DNA of 16,811 bases from Oscillospiraceae bacterium (lineage in GTDB: Bacteria > Bacillota > Clostridia > Oscillospirales > Ruminococcaceae). The notes beneath the pieces were generated by a model that was given only the letters and a program-made list of their open reading frames with translations, was not told the DNA's origin and made no database searches. Where the stretch lies: positions 1 through 16,811 of the forward strand of contig DXNX01000044.1 of the NCBI GenBank assembly GCA_019413245.1, given 5' to 3'. The translations under genes were made by a program, and so were the position numbers. Below, piece by piece: positions 1-7,930 of the stretch; position 1 is the stretch's first letter, and each line of letters begins with the position of its first letter.

Positions 1-629
1 CATTCGGCATGGGCGGATACCGCGTTCATGCTGTCGCCGCCGCGGCAGGGGAGGGCAAACCCTTTGTCCGAACGCACCTGCAGCTGCAGCAGGCCCTTTT
101 CCGCATAGGTCAGCGGGAAGGTGGAATCCGGCACAAAGCCGCTGACCGGACGCTCCTCCCGGTCGCAGTAGGCGTGGATGGAATCCCACATGGTTTCTTC
201 ATCAATACCGAAGATGAAGCGCACCCGCTTGTTCAGCTTGTGTCCCTCATCCAGCAGGGACTTCAGTGCATAGACAGCGGCCACGCTGGGGCCTTTGTCG
301 TCCTGGGTGCCGCGGCCGCAAAGCCAGTTGTCCTGCACCATGGGGGTGAACGGATCGTGTTCCCAGCCGTCTTCCCGGTGGGCCTGCACCACATCCAGGT
401 GACACAGCACACCGAACAGTTCCCCTTCTCCGATTTCGGCATAGCCGTACATCCCGTTCGGGGCCTTGAAGGTGCGGAATCCCAGTTCCGCCATCATGGA
501 AAGGGCCTCGTCCAGGCAGCGGTCCGACTCGGGACCGAAAGGATAGTCCTTACTTTCAGAAAAGACCGAGGGAATGGCGACCAGACGGCTGATTGCCTCG
601 ATCATCCCGGCCTGATAGTTGCTCATCAT
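1..629 (-). CDS. M20 family dipeptidase, PepV/Sapep type (partial, C-terminus beyond window)
   Basis: The first 209 residues are visible, read on the minus strand from ATG at 629; the rest lies beyond base 1. The family comprises cytoplasmic di-zinc or Mn-dependent dipeptidases that trim dipeptides and similar short substrates. Visible family landmarks are GVLCHLDVV (His77 metal ligand, Asp79), GRGTQDDKGP (bridging Asp110 or Asp111), IDEET (Glu144 catalytic and Glu145 ligand) and GFVPDS (Asp168 ligand), all in the order and spacing of PepV. YAEKG at 175-179 is also typical. Translation starts at the first of two consecutive ATGs, because an AGGAGC motif (639-644) sits 9 nt upstream of it. The gene diverges from a YfcC carrier and has its own promoter at 686-714. 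The lid domain and C-terminal metal-binding His cannot be checked. PepV is preferred over ArgE/DapE because of the GRGTQDDKGP and YAEKG segments. Confidence 0.88.
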   Translation of the reverse strand, partial: MMSNYQAGMIEAISRLVAIPSVFSESKDYPFGPESDRCLDEALSMMAELGFRTFKAPNGMYGYAEIGEGELFGVLCHLDVVQAHREDGWEHDPFTPMVQDNWLCGRGTQDDKGPSVAAVYALKSLLDEGHKLNKRVRFIFGIDEETMWDSIHAYCDREERPVSGFVPDSTFPLTYAEKGLLQLQVRSDKGFALPCRGGDSMNAVSAHAE

Positions 630-685
630 GGTTGTATTGCTCCTGTGGATTTTTTGGTCTTGTGCAAAATGGCACATACAACATA

Positions 686-714
686 ATTATACTGGTACAA
701 ATGTATATTTGCAA
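686..714 (-). promoter_or_regulatory. Sigma-A-type promoter for the M20 dipeptidase
   Basis: Read on the minus strand: -35 TTGCAA (709-714), a 17-bp spacer, and a perfect -10 TATAAT (686-691). Transcription would start near 679, giving a leader of about 50 nt before ATG at 629. It lies in the AT-rich stretch between the two divergent genes. Confidence 0.75.
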
Positions 715-717
715 ACA

Positions 718-757
718 ATTTTGGGATTTTGAATTGCATTTTCTTACATTTTGGGAT
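718..757. repeat. 10-bp direct repeat between divergent promoters (candidate operator)
   Basis: The word ATTTTGGGAT occurs at 718-727 and again at 748-757, exactly 30 bp apart (about three helical turns). The first copy lies between the two -35 boxes; the second overlaps the spacer and the first base of the -10 box of the plus-strand promoter. Its position suits a regulator controlling both genes, but no regulator gene is in the window. Confidence 0.4.
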
Positions 758-762
758 ATGAT
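734..762 (+). promoter_or_regulatory. Sigma-A-type promoter for the YfcC carrier
   Basis: -35 TTGCAT (734-739), 17-bp spacer, -10 TATGAT (757-762). Transcription would start near 769, leaving a leader of about 25 nt before ATG at 794. It is divergent from the dipeptidase promoter, with the two -35 boxes separated by 19 bp. Confidence 0.7.
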
Positions 763-793
763 ATGGAAGCACTTGTCGCGGTGGACCGTATAA

Positions 794-2353
794 ATGAAGA
801 CCGCGGCATCGAATTTTATGCAGGAAGTGATACAAACCTTGGAAAAGAAGAAAAAAGCAATTCAGATGCCGCATACATACGTCATCATTTTTGCGGTGGT
901 GGTTCTGTGCGCGGTGCTGACCTACCTGATCCCGGTGGGCAGCTTCCAGACCCAGGAAGTCAGCTATATGGTCGGCGATACCGAAAAGACCCGCACCGTC
1001 ATTGTGGCGGACAGCTTTGCCTACCAGCTGGACGAAGCCGGCGACCGGGTGCGCAATGGCGTTCCGCTGTTCGGTACCGAGGATTTCGGCGGCCAGGGGA
1101 TGCTCAACTATGTGTTTGAGGGCCTGACCTCCGGCGATAAGACCGGCAGTGCCGTGGGCATTGTGGCCTTTATTCTGGTCATCGGCGGCGCGTTCGGCAT
1201 CGTCATGCGTACCGGTGCGGTGGATGCCGGCATTCACGCCATGATCCGCAAGACCAAAGGCCGGGAGATCATCCTGATTCCGGTGCTGTTTACCCTGTTC
1301 TCCCTGGGCGGCGCCGTGTTCGGCATGGGGGAGGAAGCCATTCCCTTTGCCATGGTCATCGTACCCCTGACGATTGCCATGGGCTATGACGCCGTGGTGG
1401 CAGTCTGCATCACCTATGTGGCTACCCAGATTGGTTTTGCCACCAGCTGGATGAACCCCTTCGGCCTGGCCATTGCCCAGGGCATTGCGGGGGTGCCGGT
1501 CCTGTCCGGCGCCGGGTTCCGCATCGTGATGTGGGTGATCTTTACCGCTGCGGGCATTGCCTACACCATGCTCTATGCCCATAAGATCAAGCGCAACCCG
1601 CTGGCGTCCGTTGCCTATGAGAGCGATGCTTACTATCGTGGTCAGATGGCCCAGAGCGATGCTGCTTCCGCTCCCTTCACCCTGGGGCAGGGCCTGGTGC
1701 TGCTGACCATTCTGGCCACCATCATCTGGACGGTCTGGGGTGTTGTGGTCAAGGGGTACTATATCCCGGAAATCGCTTCCCAGTTCTTTGTCATGGGCCT
1801 GGTGGCCGGTATCATCGGCTGCGTGTTCAAACTCAACGGCATGCGTGCCTCGGATATTGCCTCTTCTTTCCAGAGCGGTGCCGCCGACCTGGTTGGTGCG
1901 GCCCTGGTGGTCGGTATGGCCCAGGGTATCGTGATCGTGCTGGGCGGCACCGATCCCACGACGCCCAGCGTCATGAACACCATCCTGTACACGCTGGGCA
2001 ACCTGCTCAGCGGTGTGCCCGGTGTGCTGGCGGCCTGGCTCATGTATGTGTTCCAGAGCCTGTTCAATTTTGTGGTGGTTTCCGGCTCCGGTCAGGCAGC
2101 CCTCACCATGCCCATCATGGCACCGCTGGCCGACCTGGCCGGCATCACCCGTCAGGTGGCTGTGCTGGCGTACCAGTTGGGTGACGGTCTGACCAACCTC
2201 ATCGTTCCCACCTCCGGCTGCTTGCTGGGCGTGCTGGGCGTGGCCCGTCTGGAATGGGGCAAATGGGCCAAATTCCAGATCAAGATGCAGGGCGTTCTGT
2301 TCGTTTTGTCTTCCATTTTTGTGATCGTGGCCGTCATGATCGGTTTCGCCTGA
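794..2353 (+). CDS. YfcC family basic-amino-acid/C4-dicarboxylate-type membrane carrier
   Basis: A 519-residue polytopic inner-membrane protein of the YfcC/DcuC-like superfamily, a secondary carrier group whose members are linked to arginine/ornithine or dicarboxylate movement; the substrate cannot be read from sequence. A Lys-rich stretch (residues 18-21) leads into the family opening MPHTYVIIF at 25-33 and the first membrane span. A soluble loop of about 60 residues follows (50-110). The GMGEEAIPFAM segment (177-187), the TSWMNPFG segment (218-224) and a C-terminal re-entrant-like stretch (SGSGQAALTMP, then GDGLTNLIVPTSG) are all typical. The start is uncertain: ATG 794 has only a weak GGTGG 9 nt upstream, and in-frame ATG 818 has none. 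794 fits the promoter better. ATG 866 would delete the basic lead-in. The divergent dipeptidase suggests a link to peptide or amino-acid use. Confidence 0.88.
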   Translation: MKTAASNFMQEVIQTLEKKKKAIQMPHTYVIIFAVVVLCAVLTYLIPVGSFQTQEVSYMVGDTEKTRTVIVADSFAYQLDEAGDRVRNGVPLFGTEDFGGQGMLNYVFEGLTSGDKTGSAVGIVAFILVIGGAFGIVMRTGAVDAGIHAMIRKTKGREIILIPVLFTLFSLGGAVFGMGEEAIPFAMVIVPLTIAMGYDAVVAVCITYVATQIGFATSWMNPFGLAIAQGIAGVPVLSGAGFRIVMWVIFTAAGIAYTMLYAHKIKRNPLASVAYESDAYYRGQMAQSDAASAPFTLGQGLVLLTILATIIWTVWGVVVKGYYIPEIASQFFVMGLVAGIIGCVFKLNGMRASDIASSFQSGAADLVGAALVVGMAQGIVIVLGGTDPTTPSVMNTILYTLGNLLSGVPGVLAAWLMYVFQSLFNFVVVSGSGQAALTMPIMAPLADLAGITRQVAVLAYQLGDGLTNLIVPTSGCLLGVLGVARLEWGKWAKFQIKMQGVLFVLSSIFVIVAVMIGFA

Positions 2354-2383
2354 TCTTTCTTGCCATCCGGAAAAGAATAATGC

Positions 2384-2426
2384 AAAAAAGTGGTGCATTC
2401 CTCTGTGGGAAATGCACCATTTTTTT
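2384..2426 (+). terminator. Rho-independent terminator after the YfcC gene
   Basis: A perfect 9-bp stem, TGGTGCATT (2391-2399) with AATGCACCA (2411-2419), an 11-nt loop, then seven T (2420-2426). Six A (2384-2389) precede the stem, so it could also work on the opposite strand. It lies 30 nt after the YfcC stop codon and separates that gene from the next operon. Confidence 0.9.
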
Positions 2427-2568
2427 GTCGGCAAAAGAGGAAAAGAATACATGTTACACAAAGATTAAATATAACAAAAGTAACAAAGTGCATAGGGACA
2501 ATGAAAATAAGACGAAAACACGATAAAAATAGGCAATCTGCGCAGAAAAAATGCGGAAAATCCGGGGC
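2427..2568. other. AT-rich non-coding gap upstream of the M60 operon promoter
   Basis: About 140 nt, A-rich and visibly lower in GC than the genes around it. I found no credible ORF with a ribosome binding site, no RNA gene and no clear inverted repeat. It probably serves as upstream promoter or regulatory DNA for the promoter at 2569. Confidence 0.5.
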
Positions 2569-2597
2569 TTGATTTCCTACTGCTTTTATAGTAAAAT
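2569..2597 (+). promoter_or_regulatory. Sigma-A-type promoter of the M60 peptidase-cohesin operon
   Basis: -35 TTGATT (2569-2574), a 17-bp spacer and -10 TAAAAT (2592-2597). Transcription would start near 2604, giving a leader of about 100 nt before the GTG at 2703. The ATG at 2598, which is in frame with the gene, immediately follows this -10 box and would lie outside the mRNA. This supports the later start. Confidence 0.72.
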
Positions 2598-2702
2598 GTG
2601 CGCTGCACAAGTGGAAAAATAAAGAAAAATGTGCTCCGGGTTCCCGGCTCCGGCAGGAAAAATGCAAACGGGATACAAAACAGAAGGAAAGGATGTTATC
2701 AA

Positions 2703-5700
2703 GTGAAAAGAGCCATCGCCACCTTGCTGAGTTTCTGCATGACTCTCAGCATCCTGGCCCAGGGCCCTGTCGCCTTTGCGGAGGAGTACAACGCTGAGGA
2801 CACTGCTGTGCAGGTCCAGGCGGAGGACATCTCTGCGGCGGCCACCCCGGAAACGGGTTCGGAGCCGGCGACACAGTATGATGAAGAACCCACCGTGGAG
2901 GAGAACGCCGAAACGGCTGATGTTCTCCTGCAGGAGGAACAAGAGGAGACAGAACCTTCTGTCCCGCAGAATACTGCCGGTGTGGACGTGGTCCTGCTGG
3001 CAGGTCTGCCCCTGCAGAAGGACATGACCTTTACCGTTACCCTGTCCGGTGAAGAAAAATACACCCAGCAGGTGATCCTGCCCGCAGCGGGGGATACCGC
3101 TCCGGCGCAGAAGGAAGCCAGCTTCCGGGATCTGCCCAACGGTACTTATACCCTGACCGTCAGCGGCAGCGGCTTTGCCACCTACACCCAGACCATTGCG
3201 GTGCAGGACCTGCTGTACTCGGTTCAGTTGTATACCGGCTTCCTAGCCGGCTATACCTATGCATCCGACAGTGTTCATCCCGGCGCGCTGCGCATCGGTG
3301 ACGTGGACGGTGACGAGACTGTTGCGCAAGCTGACGTGGATGCCCTGATTACCGCTATCGAGACCGCCGACACGTCCGCCGACCTGGACGGCAGCGGCAC
3401 CGTGGACCTGGTGGACCTGCAGATGCTGGCCGCCAACCTGGAAGACGACCGTGACACCAAGGCTCGCGTACAGGCCACTGTGCCCGAAACCCTGATGTCC
3501 ATGGATAAGGATGAAGCCACCGAACTGTCCGGCGGCTCTCTGGAAGACTTGCTCACCGGCGCGCAGGCAGTAGAACTGAAACCTGCGTCCGGTCAGAGCA
3601 TTTCCGATGAAAACCCGGTCACCGTCAGCTTTGACTTTGAAAAGTCTGCCAAGGCACCGGTGGCCATGGAGGGGATGGTCCTGCAGACACCCCCCGCCAG
3701 TGAATCTGCCGTCAGTGCGGCCACCGTTACGGTGCAGTACGATCAGGACGGCGAGACCCGGGAGATGGAAATTCCCGTTACCAATTCGGTGGTGGCCCGG
3801 TTCATCGGGGCGGCCACCATGCAGCCCGACGGCTCTATCGTGGTGGACTTCGGCGGTCAGATCGCCGTCAAGAAGGTCACCATCAAGGTGACTTCTGTTT
3901 CGGGCGGCGGCAGCCTGGCCGAAATCTCCAAGGTGGAGTTCCTCAATGATATGGAAAGCCGCATTCCGCCGCCGACCATGGATATTCCGGAAGGTCTTGC
4001 GGCTGTGGCCGAAAGCCAGGCTTTCACCCTGACCTGGGACCCGGCGGTCAACGTCACCGGGTATGAAGTCAAGATCTCCCTGGATGACAAGACCGAGACG
4101 GTGCGCACTGCGGCCAACAGCCTGCATGTGACCACCTTCGGCGGCGTCAAGCTGAAAAACAGCCGTACCTACACCGTCCAGGTGCAGTCGGTCAACGGCG
4201 AATGGCGCAGTGGCTACTGTGAAGCCATCACCGTCACCCCCAAGGCCGACAAGCTGCCGCCCGCGCCGGACGCTCTGGTCCTGACCGGTCGGTTCCAGCG
4301 CATCGAAGCCTCCTGGGCCGATATGAAAGATACCGCTTCCTATAATCTGTATTACCGCAAGCAGGGCGACGCCGACTTCACCAAGGTCGAAGTTGGCGCA
4401 AAGACCGGCTACACCATCCAGAACCTGGAAAACAACACCCGCTATGAGGTCTACGTCACCGGTGTGAACGAACTGGGCGAAGGCCCCGCATCGCTGACCT
4501 CCACCGTTTCCACCGCCAATGTGAACCCTGTCAAAATGCCGGCATACAAGCTGATCAATACGCCGGGCGCAGCCGGGGAAGTCACGGCGCACATCGTGTC
4601 CGCCACCCATGAGGCCGGTTACATGAAGGACAGCCCGCTGGATTCCGGCAAGACTGCCTGGGGCGCAGTGGACAATGACTTTACCTCCTGGTACGGTCTG
4701 GACGACTGGGACGACGGCGCGAAATATCCCGATGCAGGCGGCCTGCGTGTGACCTTCGACGGCAGCTATAAGATCGGCAGTATCTCCCTGGCCCAGATCG
4801 AGGACCGCGGCGCTTACGGTGAAGTCCGCGTCTACGCCCGCGGAGAGGACGGCCGGGAATACGAAGTGCCCGGCGTGAGCATGGTCAAGCACAGCGACGG
4901 CAGCCGCGGTTACTACACCATCAAGATCGCCGGGGGTGTCACCACCGACTATCTGCGTGTCTGCGTGGGCTATACCTACTGGAACAGCCCTGTCTCCATC
5001 TCGGAGATCCGCTTCTACGCTTATGACAGCCTGGAAGATGATATTCTGGCTCTGTACGCCGATGACCTGCATGTGACCCTGCAGGAAGGTGTGGATGAGA
5101 AGACCATCGAGGACCTGCAGACCCGCCTGGATACTCCCGATGAGGCCAGCGGCGAACTGCACCCCGAGCGGCAGGCGCTCCAGCGCGAACTGGACAATGC
5201 CCGCGGCATTCTGGAAACGACCCTCAGCGATGTGGTGGAGGTTCATACCACCATCACTTCCAAGCTGGATGACCACCTGGGCTTCACCGGCCTGAACGCC
5301 TGGCAGCCCCTGGGTGTGACCGCCCATGCCAATGAGGAAATCATTGTGTATGTGGGCAGCAACAATGTGCCCACCGGTTCCAATGCCTGGCTGCAGCTGG
5401 TAGCCACCCAGTACAATGCGGAGTACGGCCAGGTCGTCTCCAAGCCCATCCAGCTCAAGGTGGGCCGCAACGAAATCAGCATTCCCGAACTGGTCACCTT
5501 TGACGCTGAACATGGCGGTGCGCTGTATGTGCAGTTCACCGGCGCCAGCGCGGATGACCGCTACTCCGTGCGCGTCAGCGGCGGGACCAAGATTCCCGTG
5601 CTGGACCTGTACGGCATCGACGACCCGGCGGAGCGTTCTGCCCGTGTCACGGCCTATGTGGAACAGCTGGAAGCCTACACTGCCTCTCTGGAAGCGGAAC

Positions 5701-7907
5701 ACGGCGGCCAGCATGCCGATACCAGCTACGCCTATGACCCCCAGACCTGCATCCTCAACACCACCGATGTGCTGCTGGACCAGATGATGTACTCGGTCCC
5801 GGCCAGCCAGCTTCTGGCGGGTCTGGGCAGCGGTTCTACGGCTGACAAGGCCGCCCGCCTGCTGCAGTCTGTGGATGCCATGGACCAGATGATGCTGCTG
5901 TTCTACCAGCACAAGGGCCTGACCAATATGGAAGGCGCCGGTGCCAAGAACCGCATGCCCTCCCAGCACCTGAACATCCGGTATATGCGCATGTTTGCCG
6001 GTGCATTCATGTATGCGGCGGGCAACCACATCGGCATCGGCTGGGATTCCGTGCCCGGTCTGGGCGAGGGCAGCCCTGTTGTGCTCAACGAGGATGGCAC
6101 CTACCGCAGCGGCAACTTCTTCGGTTGGGGTATCGCCCACGAAATCGGCCATAACATCAACCAGGGCAGCTATGCCGTGGCCGAAGTCACCAACAACTAC
6201 TTCTCTCAGATCTCCCAGACCATGGACGGCATGCGCTTCGGCTACAATGCCATTTACAGCAAGGTCACCAGCGGCACGGTCGGTGCTTCCGGCGATGTGT
6301 TTACCCAGCTGGGCATGTACTGGCAGCTGCACCTTGCCTATGACCTGGGCTATGAATATGAGATCTACAACAATTACAGCGACCTGTTCCGGAGCCGTTT
6401 CTACGCTCGTGTGGATACCTACGCCCGGAATACAGCCCAGGCCCCCGCACCCGACGGCGTCAAGCTGACCCTGGGCAGCAATGCGGAGCAGAACTTTATC
6501 CGGTTGGCTTCTGCCGCAGCCGAAAAGGACCTGACCGACTTCTTCACCCGCTGGGGTCTGATCCCTGACAGCGGCACGGCGGCCTATCTGGCACAGTTTG
6601 AGCCTGAGACCCGGGCCCTGTACTACGGCAACGACGATGCCCGCAACTATCGCTTTACCCACAGTGAGGAAACCTCCTTTGCGGGGCAGGAAGTCCTGAC
6701 CGACGGCACCACCGCCGCCGTGGATGAAAAGACGCCCAATCAGATCAACCTGACCCTGGCTGCGGATGCCGACAGCGACCTGCTGCTGGGCTATGAGATT
6801 TCCCGCATCACCTATGAAAACGGGCAGGCCCGCACCGAAGTCGTGGGCTTTACCACCGACAGCACCTATACCGATACGGTGACCACCGTGAACAACCGCA
6901 CCGTGACCTATCAGGTCACGGCCGTGGACAAGTTCCTCCACCGTTCCGCTGCTCTTACTCTGCCCACGCTGAAGATCAGCCACGACGGCAGCTATGACAA
7001 GAGCCAGTGGAAGGTGACCACCAACATGGTATCGGAACAGGATACCACCCATGATGCGGATGACCACGATCCCTGCGAGCCGGAACCGGTTTCCGCCATC
7101 ACTCAGGTCATCGACAACAGCAAGGACACGACCTATACCGGCAAGGCCGCCAGCGGCGAGGCCATGGTCACACTGAACTTCGGCAAGAGCCTGGCAGCCA
7201 CCGGCCTCAAGTATACGGTTACTTCCGGAACTCCCATCGAACAGTACGAGATCCAGATTTCGGACAACGGCAGCCAGTGGCAGACCCTGGCCACCGGCAG
7301 CTTTGCCGGCGGCGAGGTCAGCACGGTGTACTTCCGCAATGCGGACAATGACCCGTGGGTGTGCACCTACGACGCCATGCAGCTGCGTCTGATCGTCAAG
7401 GCCCCGGCGGGCAGTGAGATCTCCATCAGCGAGCTGGATGTGCTGGGCCCCACCGGCGACAACGTGGAGCTGATGGAAAACGGCATCGGCGAGCTGAGCC
7501 AGGAATTTATCTACGAGACAAGTTCCGGCGCTTCGATCCCTGCCGGTTCGCTGGTGTTCACCGGCAGCTACAAGGGCAACCCCGCCTACAACGTGGTGCT
7601 GCTCTATGACCAGAGCGGCAACATTGTGGGCGGTCTGGATGAGGAAGGCAGCCTGGTCGCCAGTCAGATCATTCTGGCCCCCGACCCTGCCAACGGGCAG
7701 CTGGGCGAAGTCAGCGAAGGCTACTGGGTCTATTGGATCGAACCGGATGCCCTGGAAAACATGACCATGCCCGAAACGGTCCGTGTGGAACTGTACCGCG
7801 TGGACAACGCCATTACCAATGAGGGACAGCGCCTGACCAGTGATACGCTGGCCGTGCAGGTCCCTGAGATCCTGCCGCCCATCACCATGGGCAGTCAGGC
7901 CGACTGA
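2703..7907 (+). CDS. Secreted multi-domain M60 (enhancin/mucinase-type) metallopeptidase with an N-terminal dockerin
   Basis: 1734 residues. The GTG start is chosen because AAGGAAAGG (2684-2692) lies 10 nt upstream and a signal peptide begins there (MKRAIATLLSF, cleavage after AFA at 26). Domains in order: acidic low-complexity stretch (27-92); prealbumin-like beta sandwich (93-190); dockerin (196-247) with two Ca-binding loops, D200-x-D202-x-D204...D211 and D227-x-D229-x-S231...D238; unassigned beta-rich region (252-420); two fibronectin type III domains (422-512, 516-607); F5/8C or CBM32-like domain (625-775); helical linker (776-842); M60 domain (845-1300) with HEIGH (His1146, Glu1147, His1150) and EVTNN with third ligand Glu1161; FN3-like (1316-1424); second F5/8C-like (1440-1582); unassigned C-terminal module (1583-1734). 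The family cleaves O-glycosylated proteins such as mucins. It has no sortase motif or membrane anchor. Domain borders are approximate. The cohesin-like gene follows after 23 nt. Confidence 0.88.
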   Translation: MKRAIATLLSFCMTLSILAQGPVAFAEEYNAEDTAVQVQAEDISAAATPETGSEPATQYDEEPTVEENAETADVLLQEEQEETEPSVPQNTAGVDVVLLAGLPLQKDMTFTVTLSGEEKYTQQVILPAAGDTAPAQKEASFRDLPNGTYTLTVSGSGFATYTQTIAVQDLLYSVQLYTGFLAGYTYASDSVHPGALRIGDVDGDETVAQADVDALITAIETADTSADLDGSGTVDLVDLQMLAANLEDDRDTKARVQATVPETLMSMDKDEATELSGGSLEDLLTGAQAVELKPASGQSISDENPVTVSFDFEKSAKAPVAMEGMVLQTPPASESAVSAATVTVQYDQDGETREMEIPVTNSVVARFIGAATMQPDGSIVVDFGGQIAVKKVTIKVTSVSGGGSLAEISKVEFLNDMESRIPPPTMDIPEGLAAVAESQAFTLTWDPAVNVTGYEVKISLDDKTETVRTAANSLHVTTFGGVKLKNSRTYTVQVQSVNGEWRSGYCEAITVTPKADKLPPAPDALVLTGRFQRIEASWADMKDTASYNLYYRKQGDADFTKVEVGAKTGYTIQNLENNTRYEVYVTGVNELGEGPASLTSTVSTANVNPVKMPAYKLINTPGAAGEVTAHIVSATHEAGYMKDSPLDSGKTAWGAVDNDFTSWYGLDDWDDGAKYPDAGGLRVTFDGSYKIGSISLAQIEDRGAYGEVRVYARGEDGREYEVPGVSMVKHSDGSRGYYTIKIAGGVTTDYLRVCVGYTYWNSPVSISEIRFYAYDSLEDDILALYADDLHVTLQEGVDEKTIEDLQTRLDTPDEASGELHPERQALQRELDNARGILETTLSDVVEVHTTITSKLDDHLGFTGLNAWQPLGVTAHANEEIIVYVGSNNVPTGSNAWLQLVATQYNAEYGQVVSKPIQLKVGRNEISIPELVTFDAEHGGALYVQFTGASADDRYSVRVSGGTKIPVLDLYGIDDPAERSARVTAYVEQLEAYTASLEAEHGGQHADTSYAYDPQTCILNTTDVLLDQMMYSVPASQLLAGLGSGSTADKAARLLQSVDAMDQMMLLFYQHKGLTNMEGAGAKNRMPSQHLNIRYMRMFAGAFMYAAGNHIGIGWDSVPGLGEGSPVVLNEDGTYRSGNFFGWGIAHEIGHNINQGSYAVAEVTNNYFSQISQTMDGMRFGYNAIYSKVTSGTVGASGDVFTQLGMYWQLHLAYDLGYEYEIYNNYSDLFRSRFYARVDTYARNTAQAPAPDGVKLTLGSNAEQNFIRLASAAAEKDLTDFFTRWGLIPDSGTAAYLAQFEPETRALYYGNDDARNYRFTHSEETSFAGQEVLTDGTTAAVDEKTPNQINLTLAADADSDLLLGYEISRITYENGQARTEVVGFTTDSTYTDTVTTVNNRTVTYQVTAVDKFLHRSAALTLPTLKISHDGSYDKSQWKVTTNMVSEQDTTHDADDHDPCEPEPVSAITQVIDNSKDTTYTGKAASGEAMVTLNFGKSLAATGLKYTVTSGTPIEQYEIQISDNGSQWQTLATGSFAGGEVSTVYFRNADNDPWVCTYDAMQLRLIVKAPAGSEISISELDVLGPTGDNVELMENGIGELSQEFIYETSSGASIPAGSLVFTGSYKGNPAYNVVLLYDQSGNIVGGLDEEGSLVASQIILAPDPANGQLGEVSEGYWVYWIEPDALENMTMPETVRVELYRVDNAITNEGQRLTSDTLAVQVPEILPPITMGSQAD

Positions 7908-7930
7908 CAGAATCAAACAAGGAGAGTAGC

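Noticed and set aside
9..686. A 225-codon plus-strand open frame at the window start
   Set aside because: It is antisense to the M20 dipeptidase, whose catalytic motifs are all in order on the minus strand.
626..2461. A 611-codon minus-strand open frame opposite the YfcC gene
   Set aside because: The product is His/Gln/Gly-rich with no family features, and it crosses the terminator and the promoter region. The YfcC reading is unambiguous.
2598..2702. In-frame ATG at 2598 as the start of the M60 gene
   Set aside because: It directly follows a -10 box and has no ribosome site; the extra 35 residues would bury the signal peptide. GTG 2703 has a good site and starts the signal peptide.
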